NCBI GenBank assembly: GCA_033439795.1
Contig: JAUTDP010000021.1
Coordinates: 124,001-188,000 of the forward strand
DNA: 64,000 bases
DNA from: Sordaria brevicollis
Lineage: Eukaryota > Ascomycota > Sordariomycetes > Sordariales > Sordariaceae
Direction of reading: 5' to 3'
The notes below the pieces were generated by a model. It made no database searches. It saw nothing but the letters and a program-made list of their open reading frames with translations, and was not told the DNA's origin. Each line of letters starts with the position of its first letter. The stretch's first letter is position 1. Position numbers and translations under genes: made by a program. Shown here piece by piece: positions 10,399 to 21,604 of this stretch.

Positions 10399-12026
10399 CT
10401 AAAACGGCCAATCCATAACCGTCCTCTCCTCATTCCTCTTCGTAACCACCACCTCATCACCCACACTAACCCACACCTCCTTCTCTTCCTCCCCTTCCCC
10501 TTCCCTTTCCCCCCCTTCTCCCTCCTCCTGCCCCAGCTGTCCCCCCTCCCCATCCCCCTCCTCCTCCCCAAAACTCTCAGTCCCCCCCACAAACGCATAC
10601 CGTCCAAAAACCGGACTCCACTTCATCCCCGGATCCACCCTCCGATCCTTCATCAGCTTTTTCAGGACCGTACCCATCTCCCCCTTTGCCGGCTTGCCCG
10701 TGTCGTAGTCGACGTTGAGAGAGGTGCACCGGGCGCAGTTACCTGTTAGGTGCAGCTTTGTTTTCGTTTTCGTCTTCTTTGACGGAGGGGAAGAAACGGA
10801 AGAGGAAGGGGAAGGGGAAGAAACGGGAGAGGGAGGGGAAGAGGGAGGGGAAGGAGAAGAAGAGGTAATAACAAGTTCACCCCAGTAATCCTCCGCCCAT
10901 GCTTCTTCGCCTGCGCCGTCTAGGACGAGGTTGGGGCGGAGTTTGTACATTGGTACTTCTGCCTTTGGTTTGCTGGATTGGGGGGAAGAAGGGGAGGTGG
11001 TGGTAGGTTCGGGAGCGAGGCGGGCGGAGAGGTTGGAGAGGGAGGATTCCGAGGTTATGAGTAGGGGGGCGACGTCTGTGAAGGTGATCCATGGCTTTGA
11101 CTCCTCTTCTTCGTGGTGGTGGTCTTTGTGGTCGGATTGGATGGCGATGTAACCGGGAACGGAGATGGGGACGGTGGGGAACCAGGAGGTTAGACTTGTT
11201 AGTGTGGAAAGCCAGCTGCTTCCTGTTGACGTTCCGGGTTGCTGTGGTGGTTGTTGCTGTTGCTGGGGTGTCGACTGGCCGGATTGACGTCTCGAGCTCG
11301 CAGTACTATTGTGCGTTGATGTCCTCGAAGCAGACGGCGGCGGCAACAAACTCGTCCCCAAAATTTGTCGTTTCCCATCCCCAAGATAGACAAACACCAC
11401 CTGAAACCCAAACCTCTCCGAAAACCACCTGTCGTACTCCTCCCCAACCTTGTAACACGTCGTCGGACTTCCGTGCAAATCCACCTCCAACCTTTCCAGC
11501 TCTTCAATCCTCGGCGGCGGGTCAAGTGACACGGTAATCGTCTCTGCTTCCAACCTTTTCTGTTTCTCCCTTTCCGCCTGCTCTAGCCCCTCCTCTCCAC
11601 CTTCACCTCCCTCGACACCAACAGGGACAGAGGCAGGGGCATGCCACTTCACCAGAACCTCTTTGGAGCCGTCCTCGCGCGAGAGGATGGTCTGTTCGAA
11701 AAGGGCGCATGAAGGGTAGGAAGAGAGTTGCATCTTTTTCAGTTCAGTGGACCCGTCAGAGGGTTTCGTCTTGATGTGGTAGAGCATAAAGGTGCGGTCG
11801 TATTTGATGCCTTGCGGGGTGAGTTGGGCGTGTTGGAGGGGGATGGGCCGGAGGGCTTTTATGGGGTAGACGTAGAGCTGGGAGGTGTTAGTGGGTTGAT
11901 AATGAGAGGATGAAGAGTGGTGATGGGTTTGAGGTCTCAATGGACATGAGTTATACGGAGGGAGAGGTGGGCGATATGGGGGAGGGACATGGAGAGGAGG
12001 GGGGGACGTACCTGTGTGATCTTCAT
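10399..12026 (-). CDS. MOSC-domain protein (mARC / MoCo-sulfurase C-terminal-like)
   Basis: Exon 1 (12026-12012) encodes only MKITQ. A 134-nt intron (GTACGT...CCCAG, with a CACTAAC branch point) leads to exon 2 (11877-10399), giving 497 residues. The short first exon was chosen because it joins straight to the MOSC N-terminal barrel signature LYVYPIKALRPIPL...GIKYDRTFML. The C-terminal MOSC domain shows PMYKLRPNLVLDG, a GNCARC cysteine motif followed by VDYDTG, and KWSPVFGRYA. Proteins of this family bind the molybdenum cofactor through a Cys and reduce N-hydroxylated compounds or transfer sulfur. Ser/Pro-rich inserts make it longer than the usual ~330-400 residues. Which molybdenum chemistry it performs cannot be told from sequence. 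Confidence 0.88.
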
Positions 12027-13498
12027 GGCTGCGGTTTCTCACTTGTCTCAATGTTGTTCAGGCTTTGAAAAGAGGGTGAATGAATGTGGTTGTCAATATC
12101 AGGTCAAGTCGGTGGTTATAAACAAAAGATGGCTATTTTCTCATCGACCTCAGCTGAGTGAGTGAGTTTGTGGCTGTTGTCCAACTTGTCTCGGCGCAGG
12201 TCACGACTCAAAAGAAATTGTTAACGCACTCCGATTCAGCCCCGGGCAAAGAGGAGTCAGGGACCAACGCATCGTGCTCCATAAGTTGCCTATCCCGGTT
12301 TAGTGCATTCGGTTAGTTCCACAGCGGAAGGGCGCGCCTAGGCACGCTAATGCACATGGACACTATCGGACGAATGAGGTCTGGCCGCTGTGGAAGGTCA
12401 GTCCTTTTGGTGTCAGGGCTCCAGGGACGCACTTGCCCCGCGTGCAGACCTCTGGAAGGAAGGCATCATCACCTCCATAAGGTATAGATGGAAAGAGCCT
12501 GGACGCTGGAAAGTATAAGTAGAGAGGTAGGAAGGAACAATGGACCTGATTCAAAAGTCAGAACTGCAGGAAGGGAGGGTGGAATATGTATAGGGAAGTT
12601 ACTACTGTAGAGCCCCGACAAGCCCGGCCAGACGGGAAGGAAGAGTGGTTACCTAGGGTTTTCCCCAGGCTCAGCTGTACTATTTCTATACAACTGGCCC
12701 ACCTGCCCACCCAGGCCTATGGTCGCTATGGAGGCTCAACTTTTCTCCTCAATTTCATCTTCTTCCGCCGATCAACCAATTGCACAAGTTACCGCCAGCC
12801 TTTTCCCTCGCACTTGGCCCCTTGTCGGTTCTATCTCATCGTCACTCATCATGGCCACCTCTGCCTCGTTTCCTATTGTTGGCGCCATACCTGTTTCATC
12901 GAGGTTGATAGGGTTAGGGTTAGACCCACGGTATCGCATCTTCTCGACTGGAATTCACACGCTTCCTGGCAACAAGCCGTCGACCTCAGCTGGACGACGG
13001 CAGGATGAGATTTTGACAAATGTCACTTGGGGCAATGCCGCAATGGCACGTCGTCTGCCGGCAACGAACGCCAAACACCTCCTGGTCCCGGACTCCCGCC
13101 GGCCCAACGGTGACAACGCCACAACCGTCCTCCTCCGCTGCGATGCTACCTCGGCCATGTTCCTGTGGCAGCGACCTAGGACCAAACCAGGAAAAGCATA
13201 CTGGAGCATCTTCACATGTGTCTGCGTTTTCCACAGTGAAGAGGTGAACAGAACGAATCTTGCACTGTTTTGGACGTCAATGAGTTGGTCCCTCTAGGGA
13301 TGGTCACCTTTCTCCATGTCACGACACTCCGCTTTAGTCAAGGATGTTTGACGTGTATACCACTCGTCAGGTCGACGAAAGCGACCATCTGTCTAGCAAG
13401 AATTCCCCTAGTATAAAGGTCGCTTTTGTCTCTCACCGTTCAATGTTCAACTCAGCTCTACCCATCGACTACTTAATTTTACACACCAACAATCGACC
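12027..13498. other. Divergent intergenic region with telobox-like motif
   Basis: About 1.5 kb upstream of both the MOSC gene and the methyltransferase gene. A long open frame at 12719-13297 has no recognisable domain. An AGGGTTAGGGTTAG motif lies at 12910-12923. A pyrimidine stretch and TATA-like CTAGTATAAAGG (near 13409) precede the methyltransferase start. Confidence 0.55.
12910..12923. promoter_or_regulatory. Telobox-like AGGGTTAGGGTTAG
   Basis: Two and a half telomere-type TTAGGG units in a divergent promoter region. Such boxes bind Myb/telobox proteins in other fungi and plants; binding here is inference. Confidence 0.4.
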
Positions 13499-14957
13499 AT
13501 GAGCACGTCAGCCCCGCTCACCACCCAAGAGGCAGCCGAGGCCGGCTTGTTGCCTGCGTCTCATTGGCAACACGAGCCTGTAAGTCTCTTAACTTGGTGC
13601 TGGTGAGCATGAAAGAGAGGCGTCATGATGGAAACTGACTGCAAATGTGCTCTAGCTTCCCGAGGATGTTGACGACGATGGAGCCTCCTCGATCAATGGG
13701 TCGTTTCTTTCCAGCACCGCCTCCCTCTCCGAGTCGATTTTCAAGTACCGGACCATTCACGGTAGGACTTACCACAGCGAGATTGGGAATGCGGACTCTT
13801 GGGAGCCAAATGATGCGGCCCATGTTGATGCCCTTGAGGTTGCGTAAGTTTTCTTGAGACTCTGGCACCCACATCTACCCAACCAAGTTTGAACCTACAT
13901 GGTTCAGAGGCTGATTGACTGGATCTTATACATATCTCGATTCAAACAGTCATCACATGTACACCATTGTTCTGGGACACAAGCTGTTTCTGTCGCCGCT
14001 CGATAAGAAAAAGGTTACCAAAGTTCTCGACATTGGCACTGGCGTAGGATCCTGGGTAATGTAAGTGCTCCATGTCCTTTTGGTTGGGCCGGCATAACTT
14101 CTACTATACTCAATAGTGTAAGAAACTAACAAAACATATTTCTTCGTCATTTCTAGCGATTTCGTCGACGAGTTCCCCAACGCCGAAGTCATCGGCACCG
14201 ACATCACCCCCATCCAGCCCTCCTGGGTTCCTCCCAACTGCAGGTTCGAGCTCGACGATTGCAACCAGGAATGGACCTGGCCCGATAATACCTTCGACTT
14301 CATCCACTGCCGGTCCATGTTCGGCATCGTTATCGACTGGGACGATTTATTTCGGCAAGCCTACCGCACCAGCAAGCCTGACGGTTGGGTCGAGTCCTTT
14401 GTCAACTGCATCACCATGAGGTCCGACGACGGGACGGTCAAAGAAGGCAGCGCTATGGACCAGTGGGGTAAGGTTTGGATCGCTGGTGGCAAGAAGACTG
14501 GGAGAACCTTTGAGGTGTACGATCACGACCTGCAACAAAAGGGTATGGAAAAGGCCGGGTTTGTCGACATTACCGTTAAGGAGTTCTACATCCCTGTCGG
14601 CGTCTGGCACAAGGATAAAGAGCTGGCCGAAAAGGGCCTCTGGTGGAAAATAGCGATTGAAACCGATCTTGAAGGCAAGTTGTGGACAGGTTTCCCGTTT
14701 TCCCGGGTTTATTATTCATTGGAAGCTACATACCCAGGAGAGATCAAAGAGGTACTGTGCTTGTGCTAACACGTGCTCCCGTTTTTATAGGATACCTCAA
14801 CTACATCTTCAGGGTCGTCATGGGATGGAGTCCTGAGGAGACTGCGGTCTATGCCAAGCATCTTCGCAAGGAGCTGAACGATCCCAACATCCACGCCTAC
14901 TTCAATGTGCGTGTTGTCTATGGCCGCAAGCCGCACCCGGGCGAGGTACCTGCTTGA
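13499..14957 (+). CDS. LaeA-like SAM-dependent methyltransferase
   Basis: Class I methyltransferase of the fungal LaeA/secondary-metabolism type. Five exons, 13499-13579, 13656-13843, 13950-14060, 14157-14674 and 14791-14957, give 354 residues. The first three introns are GT-AG. The fourth (14675-14790) begins GCAAGT and ends TATAG with a GCTAAC branch point; reading through it instead would end the protein at a stop before the conserved YLNYIFRVVMGWSPEE tail. Motif I is KVLDIGTGVGSWVIDF across the third junction, then EVIGTDITPIQP, post-I FELDD and FDFIHCRSM. The N terminus has the usual YRTIHGRTYHSE entry segment. The substrate is unknown, and no secondary-metabolite synthase is near, so a cluster role is not supported. 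Confidence 0.9.
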
Positions 14958-15257
14958 TTTCTGCATCTAGAGTACAAAGTAGAGTACAGGTTCAACCCAG
15001 GGCCACGGCGAGTTTATCATCACTAGAAGAAAGGCAGAATGACATCACAATCTTCTGATTACACCTTCTCTGACAGCCCCCGACATATCTACAAAGGGGA
15101 TTTCCTTGGTACCTCTAGGTTCAATTTCCCATTCACCAACGGGACAGCCTTTCCTTGAGTGAGGTATCAGGACGAATAGTCAAGTCGATATCCTGGCTGC
15201 TGCTTGCTTTCACCTCACCGTCGCCCTTGATATCGTTAGCGCTCTTATCAACATCAA

Positions 15258-15293
<36 letters not shown>

Positions 15294-15346
15294 GCACACC
15301 AAGTTTTCTTCTCTTGATATTTACAAATATCTGCAAACAAATCAAA
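14958..15346. other. Convergent spacer with (ATC)n microsatellite
   Basis: About 390 bp between two convergent stops. An (ATC)n/(GAT)n run occupies about 15257-15293. Confidence 0.7.
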
Positions 15347-17227
15347 TCAAATTAGATGAGACTGAGATTTGACCCACTCAGTCCAATCCAAAGTGTTACC
15401 AGTTGGCGAACTTGGCGGCTTCCAATTCCTAAACCACCCCTGCTCAATCTCGACATCCTCATACAACCTCAAATTATCCCTCCCCTCGGGTATCCTGGCC
15501 TTGATCTCCTCCGTCGCGGCAATATTCAGCTCCCAGTGCACCAAACACATCTGCTCGACCGAGCCTCCATAGATATTATCCCGCTGAAAATCCAAATCAT
15601 GCTCGTCCTGTGCGTCAATCGGGGCCGGGGCCTTGATGGTCAGATCCCTAGGCAGCCAGCACAGAGGACGGTACCCCAACCTGCCGGGCACATACGGCTC
15701 CTTGATGACCCGCGCCGCGTTCATGCACCAGTCGTCGTGCACAAAGTTGCAGTAGTGAGGGCCTTCCAAATGCCAGCCAGCAAGGCGCTCCTTGTGCGCT
15801 GCGAATCCTAGCTCGGCCGAACGACGCTCCATGTAGTCGGTAAAGTGGTTCTTGACAACCTCAACGTCGGGGACCTCATCCTCCACAACCTCATCCTCAA
15901 CCTCAACCTCATCCTCGTCGATCCACTCGGAACCATCCCACCAGCCTTTGTAGTGGCGGGCCTCAGGCGTAGATGTAGCAGTACCCGTAGCCATAGCCCA
16001 CAACTGCTTGCACGGCTCCGGCTGCAACTTGTCCCACAGATCCGTGTAGTTGCCCGCAATACACGCCATGGCCACCTGGAGGTGCATATCCGGCCTAAGC
16101 TTGGCCAAAGCCGCCAGCGTTTCCTTCGCAGGGACGAGCGGCCACCAGATCATGCCCGGGACTTCGTCGCGGTCCTCCATGTCGGGATCAGCCTCGGTGA
16201 TGTGCGACAGGTCGTTAACCATGATGAAGCGCGCCAGCGTGGCCGCGCGGAGATCCCCGTGGTTGTCTCCGAACCCGATCCCTGGCTGAAGCGACCACCA
16301 CTTGGCAAAGGTCGTGTTGTGGTATATCCCGCGCAGGATGGCGCCGTACTCGCCCATGACCATTTTCGGCCGCCGCAGGCGGAGGTAGCGGTCTAGGTTG
16401 CCTTCGTAGGCGGCCATGACGATTAGCGGGTTCTTGATCAGCGTGGGAAGGTGCTCATTAAACAAAGGTGTGTAAAGCAGGTTGACGTGTTGCTGGGGTA
16501 ACGTGCTCTGATCAGTCTGCCCTGGGGGTGTCGTCTCGAGGCCGATGTGGTCTGTTTCGAGGATGTCAAAGGCATAACGCTCATAGTACGGCTCGTAGTT
16601 GCGTGTCCAACGATAGTGGTCCTCTGGGCTTAGGGTAACGTCCAGTGTTGATCTAACGGCCGTGTCGCCGTTCATAAAGGCCGGACATCGAGGGTGGCGC
16701 GTGTTGACGGACCGGGTGTAGTCGTCCATGACAGAATAGCAGACTGGCTGCTCCATGATGTGCTCGAAGATGGCCTTTGAACCCGGGTTTTTGTCGGATG
16801 CATATGACTCCCGAGCCTCCTCGGCGATCGACACCTCGGGAAGCAAACCAAGCTCGTGGTACAACTTGTCGTACCCGGCCACGGCGCACGCCCGACCGAC
16901 TTGGTACGCCATGTCCGGGTAGCGCTTTGCCAGCTCGCGGAGGGTCTTTTCGCTGGGCACGTCGGGGTGCCAGAAGCAGTAGGGCTTGACGTGGTCCGTC
17001 TTCATGTTGGGAATCTTCTGGTTGCTCATGATGAGCCGGGCGTTGCGGGCCCGAGCAAATTTGTCCATCTTTTTGCTTTCCTTCACCACTTCGGGGGACT
17101 TGGCGAGTGCGAGGTTGTGCCGGAGGCCGTAGATGGCGCTGGGGATGAGTCCGTGTGCGTAGCTGTTGGGAAGGCGCTCCCCGCGTAGAGCGATGCGGCA
17201 TTCATCGTAGTGCTCCTGGTTAGGCAT
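15347..17227 (-). CDS. Fungal orphan protein with internal repeat
   Basis: Single-exon frame of 626 residues. The frame stays open 132 codons upstream, but that part is Ser/Leu low complexity, and the ATG at 17227 (MPNQEHYDECRIALRGE) begins the protein-like sequence. I recognise no catalytic domain. A segment of about 45 residues occurs twice: around residues 80-125 (HPDVPSEKTLRELAKRYPDM) and around 357-400 (PLVPAKETLAALAKLRPDMH). Between them is NPLIVMAAYEGNLDRYLRLR, a phrase I associate with a Sordariomycete-restricted hypothetical family with ankyrin-like helices. An acidic Glu/Asp/Val stretch lies near residue 445. No signal peptide or membrane helix is seen in the chosen model. Confidence 0.75.
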   Translation of the reverse strand: MPNQEHYDECRIALRGERLPNSYAHGLIPSAIYGLRHNLALAKSPEVVKESKKMDKFARARNARLIMSNQKIPNMKTDHVKPYCFWHPDVPSEKTLRELAKRYPDMAYQVGRACAVAGYDKLYHELGLLPEVSIAEEARESYASDKNPGSKAIFEHIMEQPVCYSVMDDYTRSVNTRHPRCPAFMNGDTAVRSTLDVTLSPEDHYRWTRNYEPYYERYAFDILETDHIGLETTPPGQTDQSTLPQQHVNLLYTPLFNEHLPTLIKNPLIVMAAYEGNLDRYLRLRRPKMVMGEYGAILRGIYHNTTFAKWWSLQPGIGFGDNHGDLRAATLARFIMVNDLSHITEADPDMEDRDEVPGMIWWPLVPAKETLAALAKLRPDMHLQVAMACIAGNYTDLWDKLQPEPCKQLWAMATGTATSTPEARHYKGWWDGSEWIDEDEVEVEDEVVEDEVPDVEVVKNHFTDYMERRSAELGFAAHKERLAGWHLEGPHYCNFVHDDWCMNAARVIKEPYVPGRLGYRPLCWLPRDLTIKAPAPIDAQDEHDLDFQRDNIYGGSVEQMCLVHWELNIAATEEIKARIPEGRDNLRLYEDVEIEQGWFRNWKPPSSPTGNTLDWTEWVKSQSHLI

Positions 17228-17906
17228 TGAGTACAAGAAGAAAGTGGAAAGCTGCTGAGGCCCTGTCTGTGGGTTTGTAGACTTGGAGGTGTGTCTCGGG
17301 TGAAGGAAACTGGACAGTGGTGAGTTTGGGTACGAGAGAGAGAGAGAGAGAGGGACGGGTACTAACAGTAAGATGAGCAGCCTAGAGGTAGAGGTAGGTA
17401 GTCGTAGGTAGATTGCTTGATTTGGTGAAAGAAAAGAGGAAAATCCCAAGTGGAAAAAGGTCTGCCATTCCTCTTGATAAATACCCGAACGACAAAGAGT
17501 ACTCGGGTGGGGGACAACACAGTCGTACCTAGAGGTACCTAACTGAACGGGAACAGTACGTTGACACACCCCTGCATGGGAGCCATGTACTTGTAAGTAG
17601 TAATCGATGCGCACACGTACCATTGTACCTGCCCAACTCTATCTACACTAGTACCTCTAGCTCCTTGCACCTTGCACCTTGATAGTAACGGCGAGCCAGG
17701 TTTGGTTTAGCCCCAAAGGGTTGGAAAGCCAAGTCCCCTCTGGGCTCCCGTTTGGGCCGTCCCGTCTGAGAGTCTGACACATGCAGGTACAGGTACGTAC
17801 TATCGTCTTGACGTCTTGACGTCTTTTCCTAGCCCGGTCTTGTTAATTCTCCGTTTTGCGCAACACGTGCTGTCATATCTACCTCTCTCTACACATACAT
17901 TCTCGC
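17228..17906. other. Intergenic
   Basis: About 680 bp upstream of the orphan gene and 3' of the secreted gene. It has a GA run (17336-17352) and the dispersed TAGAGGTA/TACCTCTA motif, including an imperfect palindrome at 17524-17541. Confidence 0.6.
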
Positions 17907-19537
17907 TCAGCAATATTTACACGCTCCCTCGGGACAGTAACCCCGACTGCAGATAAACTCGCACAAATCCACATAATACGCATAGTCCGAGTTGTTGGCA
18001 GGGCTCTGGTTGTCCGCCGGACACCCGTGCTTTCCCGCCAGCTGGGTCGGTGCCGGGACCGCGACCGCCGCCGATCGGGTGCAGACACAAGCAGGGTCGA
18101 GGCAGTGGTCGAAGTCACAGCTGTAGGAACAGAGTCCGAGGAGGTTGCCCGAGACGCCTTTAGCTGTGGTGCCACCTGGTGTTAAATGGTACGAGGTTAG
18201 CTTCATTCACTCGGCCGATGGCTGGGATGGAATTGGATTCCTTCATGTTAGGTTGACATACCTGTGCAGTGCATAGTGGAGGATGGCGATGCTGGTGCAG
18301 TGGATGTAGTAGAAGTGGTTGTGGTCTTGCTCAAAGTCAGCGACAATGATGAGGCTGGAGCAGTTGTTGAAAACGACGTAGCCGTACTGGACCCAGAGGA
18401 TGGCACTCTCGTGGAAGAGCCCGCCGATGTTGTCTTTGTTGAAGATGAAGCCGAGCCTGAGCCTGATAAAGTTGCTGTAACAGAAGGAGCAAAGGAAGAA
18501 GTGGCGATGCTGCTACTCTCGATCGGCTCTTCAGGCGCAACCCATTTTGGTCGAAGACAAGAAAGCTCCACCCTCGGCTGGACTGAGCTTTTATACCCGG
18601 AGCTGTACCCAAACACAGTGGCAACCAGGTAGGTCCTGTTGGATGCGGTTTGCCACGTCGTCTCGTCGGTGGGCTCCTGGAAACCGTCGCCAACCATCCA
18701 CGTGTAGGGCCCGACTTCATCCGCTGTCGCGTCTCTGGCTCCGGCCTCGTCTTCGAGATAGGACGCATCGAAACCTGTGTGATACGAGGAGAAAATTAGA
18801 CGTTTACTGATCTCAATCACTTCCCTCTATGCATAGGTTTGCAACAACATGAACTTACCCGACACATCCGCCGTCACAAATCCCAGAGCCTCTTGGCAGC
18901 TTGGGGTGATGGTATCAAAAGTCCATCCGCCGCACATGCCACCGTCCGTCTCGTCCGCGTACGCTCCCCAGTTGGCAACCAGATCGGCCTTGAGATCCTT
19001 CTGGCACTGGCTCGGCAAGAAGGCGCAGTCGTGCGCAACATCCGAAGCCGCGTCCGGCAGGTCGCTGACGTAGTAATGCTGGCAGATGTACCACGACGGA
19101 TGCATGCTCTTGGGGAGCCCACCATCATCATCTGCCTCGTTTCTCAGAGACTGCGGGATGACGTTGTTGACCGCGGCCACGTCGATCACGGCCTTCTCCG
19201 TCGTCACGGAGGCCGGCAAGGGCAGATGGTCCGCGATCCGCAAGTGGTATGTGAAGCCCGGCGCCGGGCTCCCCGGGTACGGCTTGGTCCAGTCTAGACC
19301 GGTGAAGTTGGCAACGTCCTCGCGGATGGGGTCCGCAAAGCCGGCTTGCAGCGCGGTCCAGGACATGGGAATGACGTTGGAGGCGTTGGCGAGATATGGT
19401 ACGTTGTCAAAGTAGATTCTGGTAAGGTCCGGGTCCGTTACTGCTGCTGCTGCTGCTGCGCTGGTGAGGTGGCCATGGCCAAAGAGCAATAGCGCCAGTG
19501 ACAGAGCGCCAGAGCTGATGGCAGACTTGGAGGACAT
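17907..19537 (-). CDS. Secreted protein with two C-terminal cysteine-rich modules
   Basis: Three exons on the minus strand, 19537-18859, 18774-18262 and 18175-17907, with GTAAGT...CACAG and GTATGT...CCAG introns, give 486 residues. The start at 19537 opens a signal peptide (MSSKSAISSGALSLALLLFG). The N-terminal half has paired Cys motifs (HPSWYICQHYYVSD, HDCAFLPSQC, GGMCGGW, PSCQEALGF) typical of a fungal secreted family without known function. A Ser/Thr-rich, probably O-glycosylated linker of about 100 residues follows. The third exon encodes two short modules of the pattern LC-x3-C-x3-(H/Y)C-x4-C-x-(C/Y)C, from GLCSYSCDFDHC and DLCEFICSRGYC. The same module occurs four times in the GH71 protein at 25.0-28.4 kb, so the two may share a target or be co-secreted. 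No enzyme active site is recognised. Confidence 0.85.
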
Positions 19538-21604
19538 GGTGCAATGGGGCAAGAAAATCCGAGGTCCCAAGAAAGAAAAAAGATGATGGTGTGTACGTGA
19601 TAGGAGTATCTTGAAACGTTCAACTTATTGGGAGCATGGCAACCAGTTGAGTTTTAAGAGCCAGGCGTGCGTCCATACACCTCCAAGTGTGTACTATAGC
19701 CCCCCCTTGAAGGTCTGGTCTGGCCAGGCCAAGTCCCTTTGGTCGTGCCCGCGTTGTGCTTTTACCCACGCAATACTAAAGTTCTAGTCTGATACCTAGG
19801 TTCCCTACCTCCAGTCCCTCGAGGTCGACATGGATGGATCAATACCTCTACAGGCGGAGGTACCTCTAGGTTCCAGACCTAGTTGCATTGTAGTTTAGCT
19901 GCCGAAACCGGTCTTGATCATGCAATTCAAAGATGCGTTCCCGAGGTCCAGTCCATCATCTCCTGAACTTGCCATGGAACCTTTGGTCGCCTTGTTACAC
20001 TTGTTGGTGAAAGTAGGTACCCAACATGATAAAGTACCCTCTAGGTTGATTCCACCCCAGTCCCCAGCCAAAGCCGGAGCCGCTCAAGGTTGCAATCCGG
20101 ATGCCACCCCAAACTTCCAGTCTTTGTAAGGTAATCATCTGTCGAGGCCTGGAACTAGTGTAAGGTACCACAACGGACCCGGGAGTCGGAGATGATCCTC
20201 TCAAAAGAAATATAGGCGCTGTACGGTAGGTAGCAGTGTGATTCGGACATGGAGTGCAGCGTACCTGCATTCAGCCATGTGTAAAAAAAAAGGTACATGT
20301 AGGTATCTGGTTTTCCACATGGCATTAGTTGATGTTCCATTGTAAGTTCCGACTCTGTACCTCTAAGTAGAGGTAGTAAGTAGGGGTACACCATGAGAGT
20401 GGCGATGATGCCCTGGGTGGTGTAGTTGTAGGTAGTAGAGGTAGGTAGATTCATGTGGACGCAGGAACGAAAAAAAAAAAAAGGAGTCCAGAGGTGATTC
20501 AAACCACACCTAAAAAAGAAGGTGAAAGTACCAACATCAACCTCATTACAACGTCGCCCGCCTAACACATGTCCACGCTAAGCTTTTGCCGCTCTCGCTA
20601 GTCGTAACGCTACACCTTGCACTAAAAACACTAAAAGAAACCTAAGCAGGGGGGGGGGGGGGGGGGGGTTGTCGGCCCGCAAAAGGCTTGTTGGTTATTG
20701 GCTTTCTTGGTTCTTCAAAAAGTTGCATGTATTAACACTGTGTCGACTGCAGCGTTGGTTGTTGCCTGTTGGTTTCTGAAAAACTTAAACCGCCTTCTCA
20801 ATCCTGCTGACCGAGAGTCGAGATTGACTCCATGTCTCCATCGCCGTCAGGTCCGAATCTGCCGTTGAAGATTCCAGAGTTACAGGAGTTTGGGCCTTTG
20901 CTTGCTAACAAAATTTTCGCCTGGAATCTAGAGCCTACCTAGAGGTAGTACATGTAACCTTCCGCTCCTGGCATGCAGGATCAGGCGAACGGCAAACCGG
21001 GCCCTTCTAGCGCGACTGCATGTGATGCTCCGGTAGCTGTCCGGTCCTTTCACTCCGAAGGGGACCAAGTAGGTAGACAATATGTTGTTTCTGGCGCAGT
21101 GCCAGACTAACAATGCCTTTGTCATGATGTCAGTGAATGTAAAAGTTCCCATTCCAAATAACTCTATAGAGGTCAATTAATAATTCCCAGTGGTAAGGAC
21201 GAGAACCCTGTGTTGAGCAAGGTCGAGGTTAGGTAGGTACCTACCTAGGCATTAAACAGGGCCGTACATGTTTGCATCATTGTTCGTAAAAAAAAAAGCT
21301 ATTATGAGTAGTAAGCTCCTTCAGCATGATTCAGATACCTCAACGGGTGGAAAAAATGAACGACGAGTGTAAGCCATAGATTTATTATGCAGGCAACCAA
21401 GGTGATGTACTCTGGTGTGCGAGCTCATGTTCATTCCTTTCAGTCAACCTGTCCGCGGTGAGAGAACCTGGGTTTGAACATCTACATACCCTTCTATATT
21501 CGAGGAATCCCACTTTGGGTATTCACTCCTGCTATACAAACTAGGTAGTATACATGTGTGTCCAACGTGCCTCCTGATGGATAGCATGCCAGGTACCGCC
21601 ATTA
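19538..21604. other. Long intergenic region rich in TACCTCTA/TAGAGGTA motifs
   Basis: About 2.1 kb. Motif clusters lie near 19846-19876, 20357-20375, 20936-20951 and 21228-21251. A run of 20 G residues is at 20649-20668. I see no gene; the open frames have no family signal. Confidence 0.6.
20649..20668. repeat. G20 homopolymer
   Basis: Twenty consecutive G on the + strand. The true length is uncertain given signs of homopolymer errors elsewhere in this window. Confidence 0.9.

Noticed and set aside
12719..13297. 192-codon open frame in the MOSC/methyltransferase intergenic region
   Set aside because: No domain, Ser/Thr/Pro-biased, overlapped by equally long antisense frames; may be chance.
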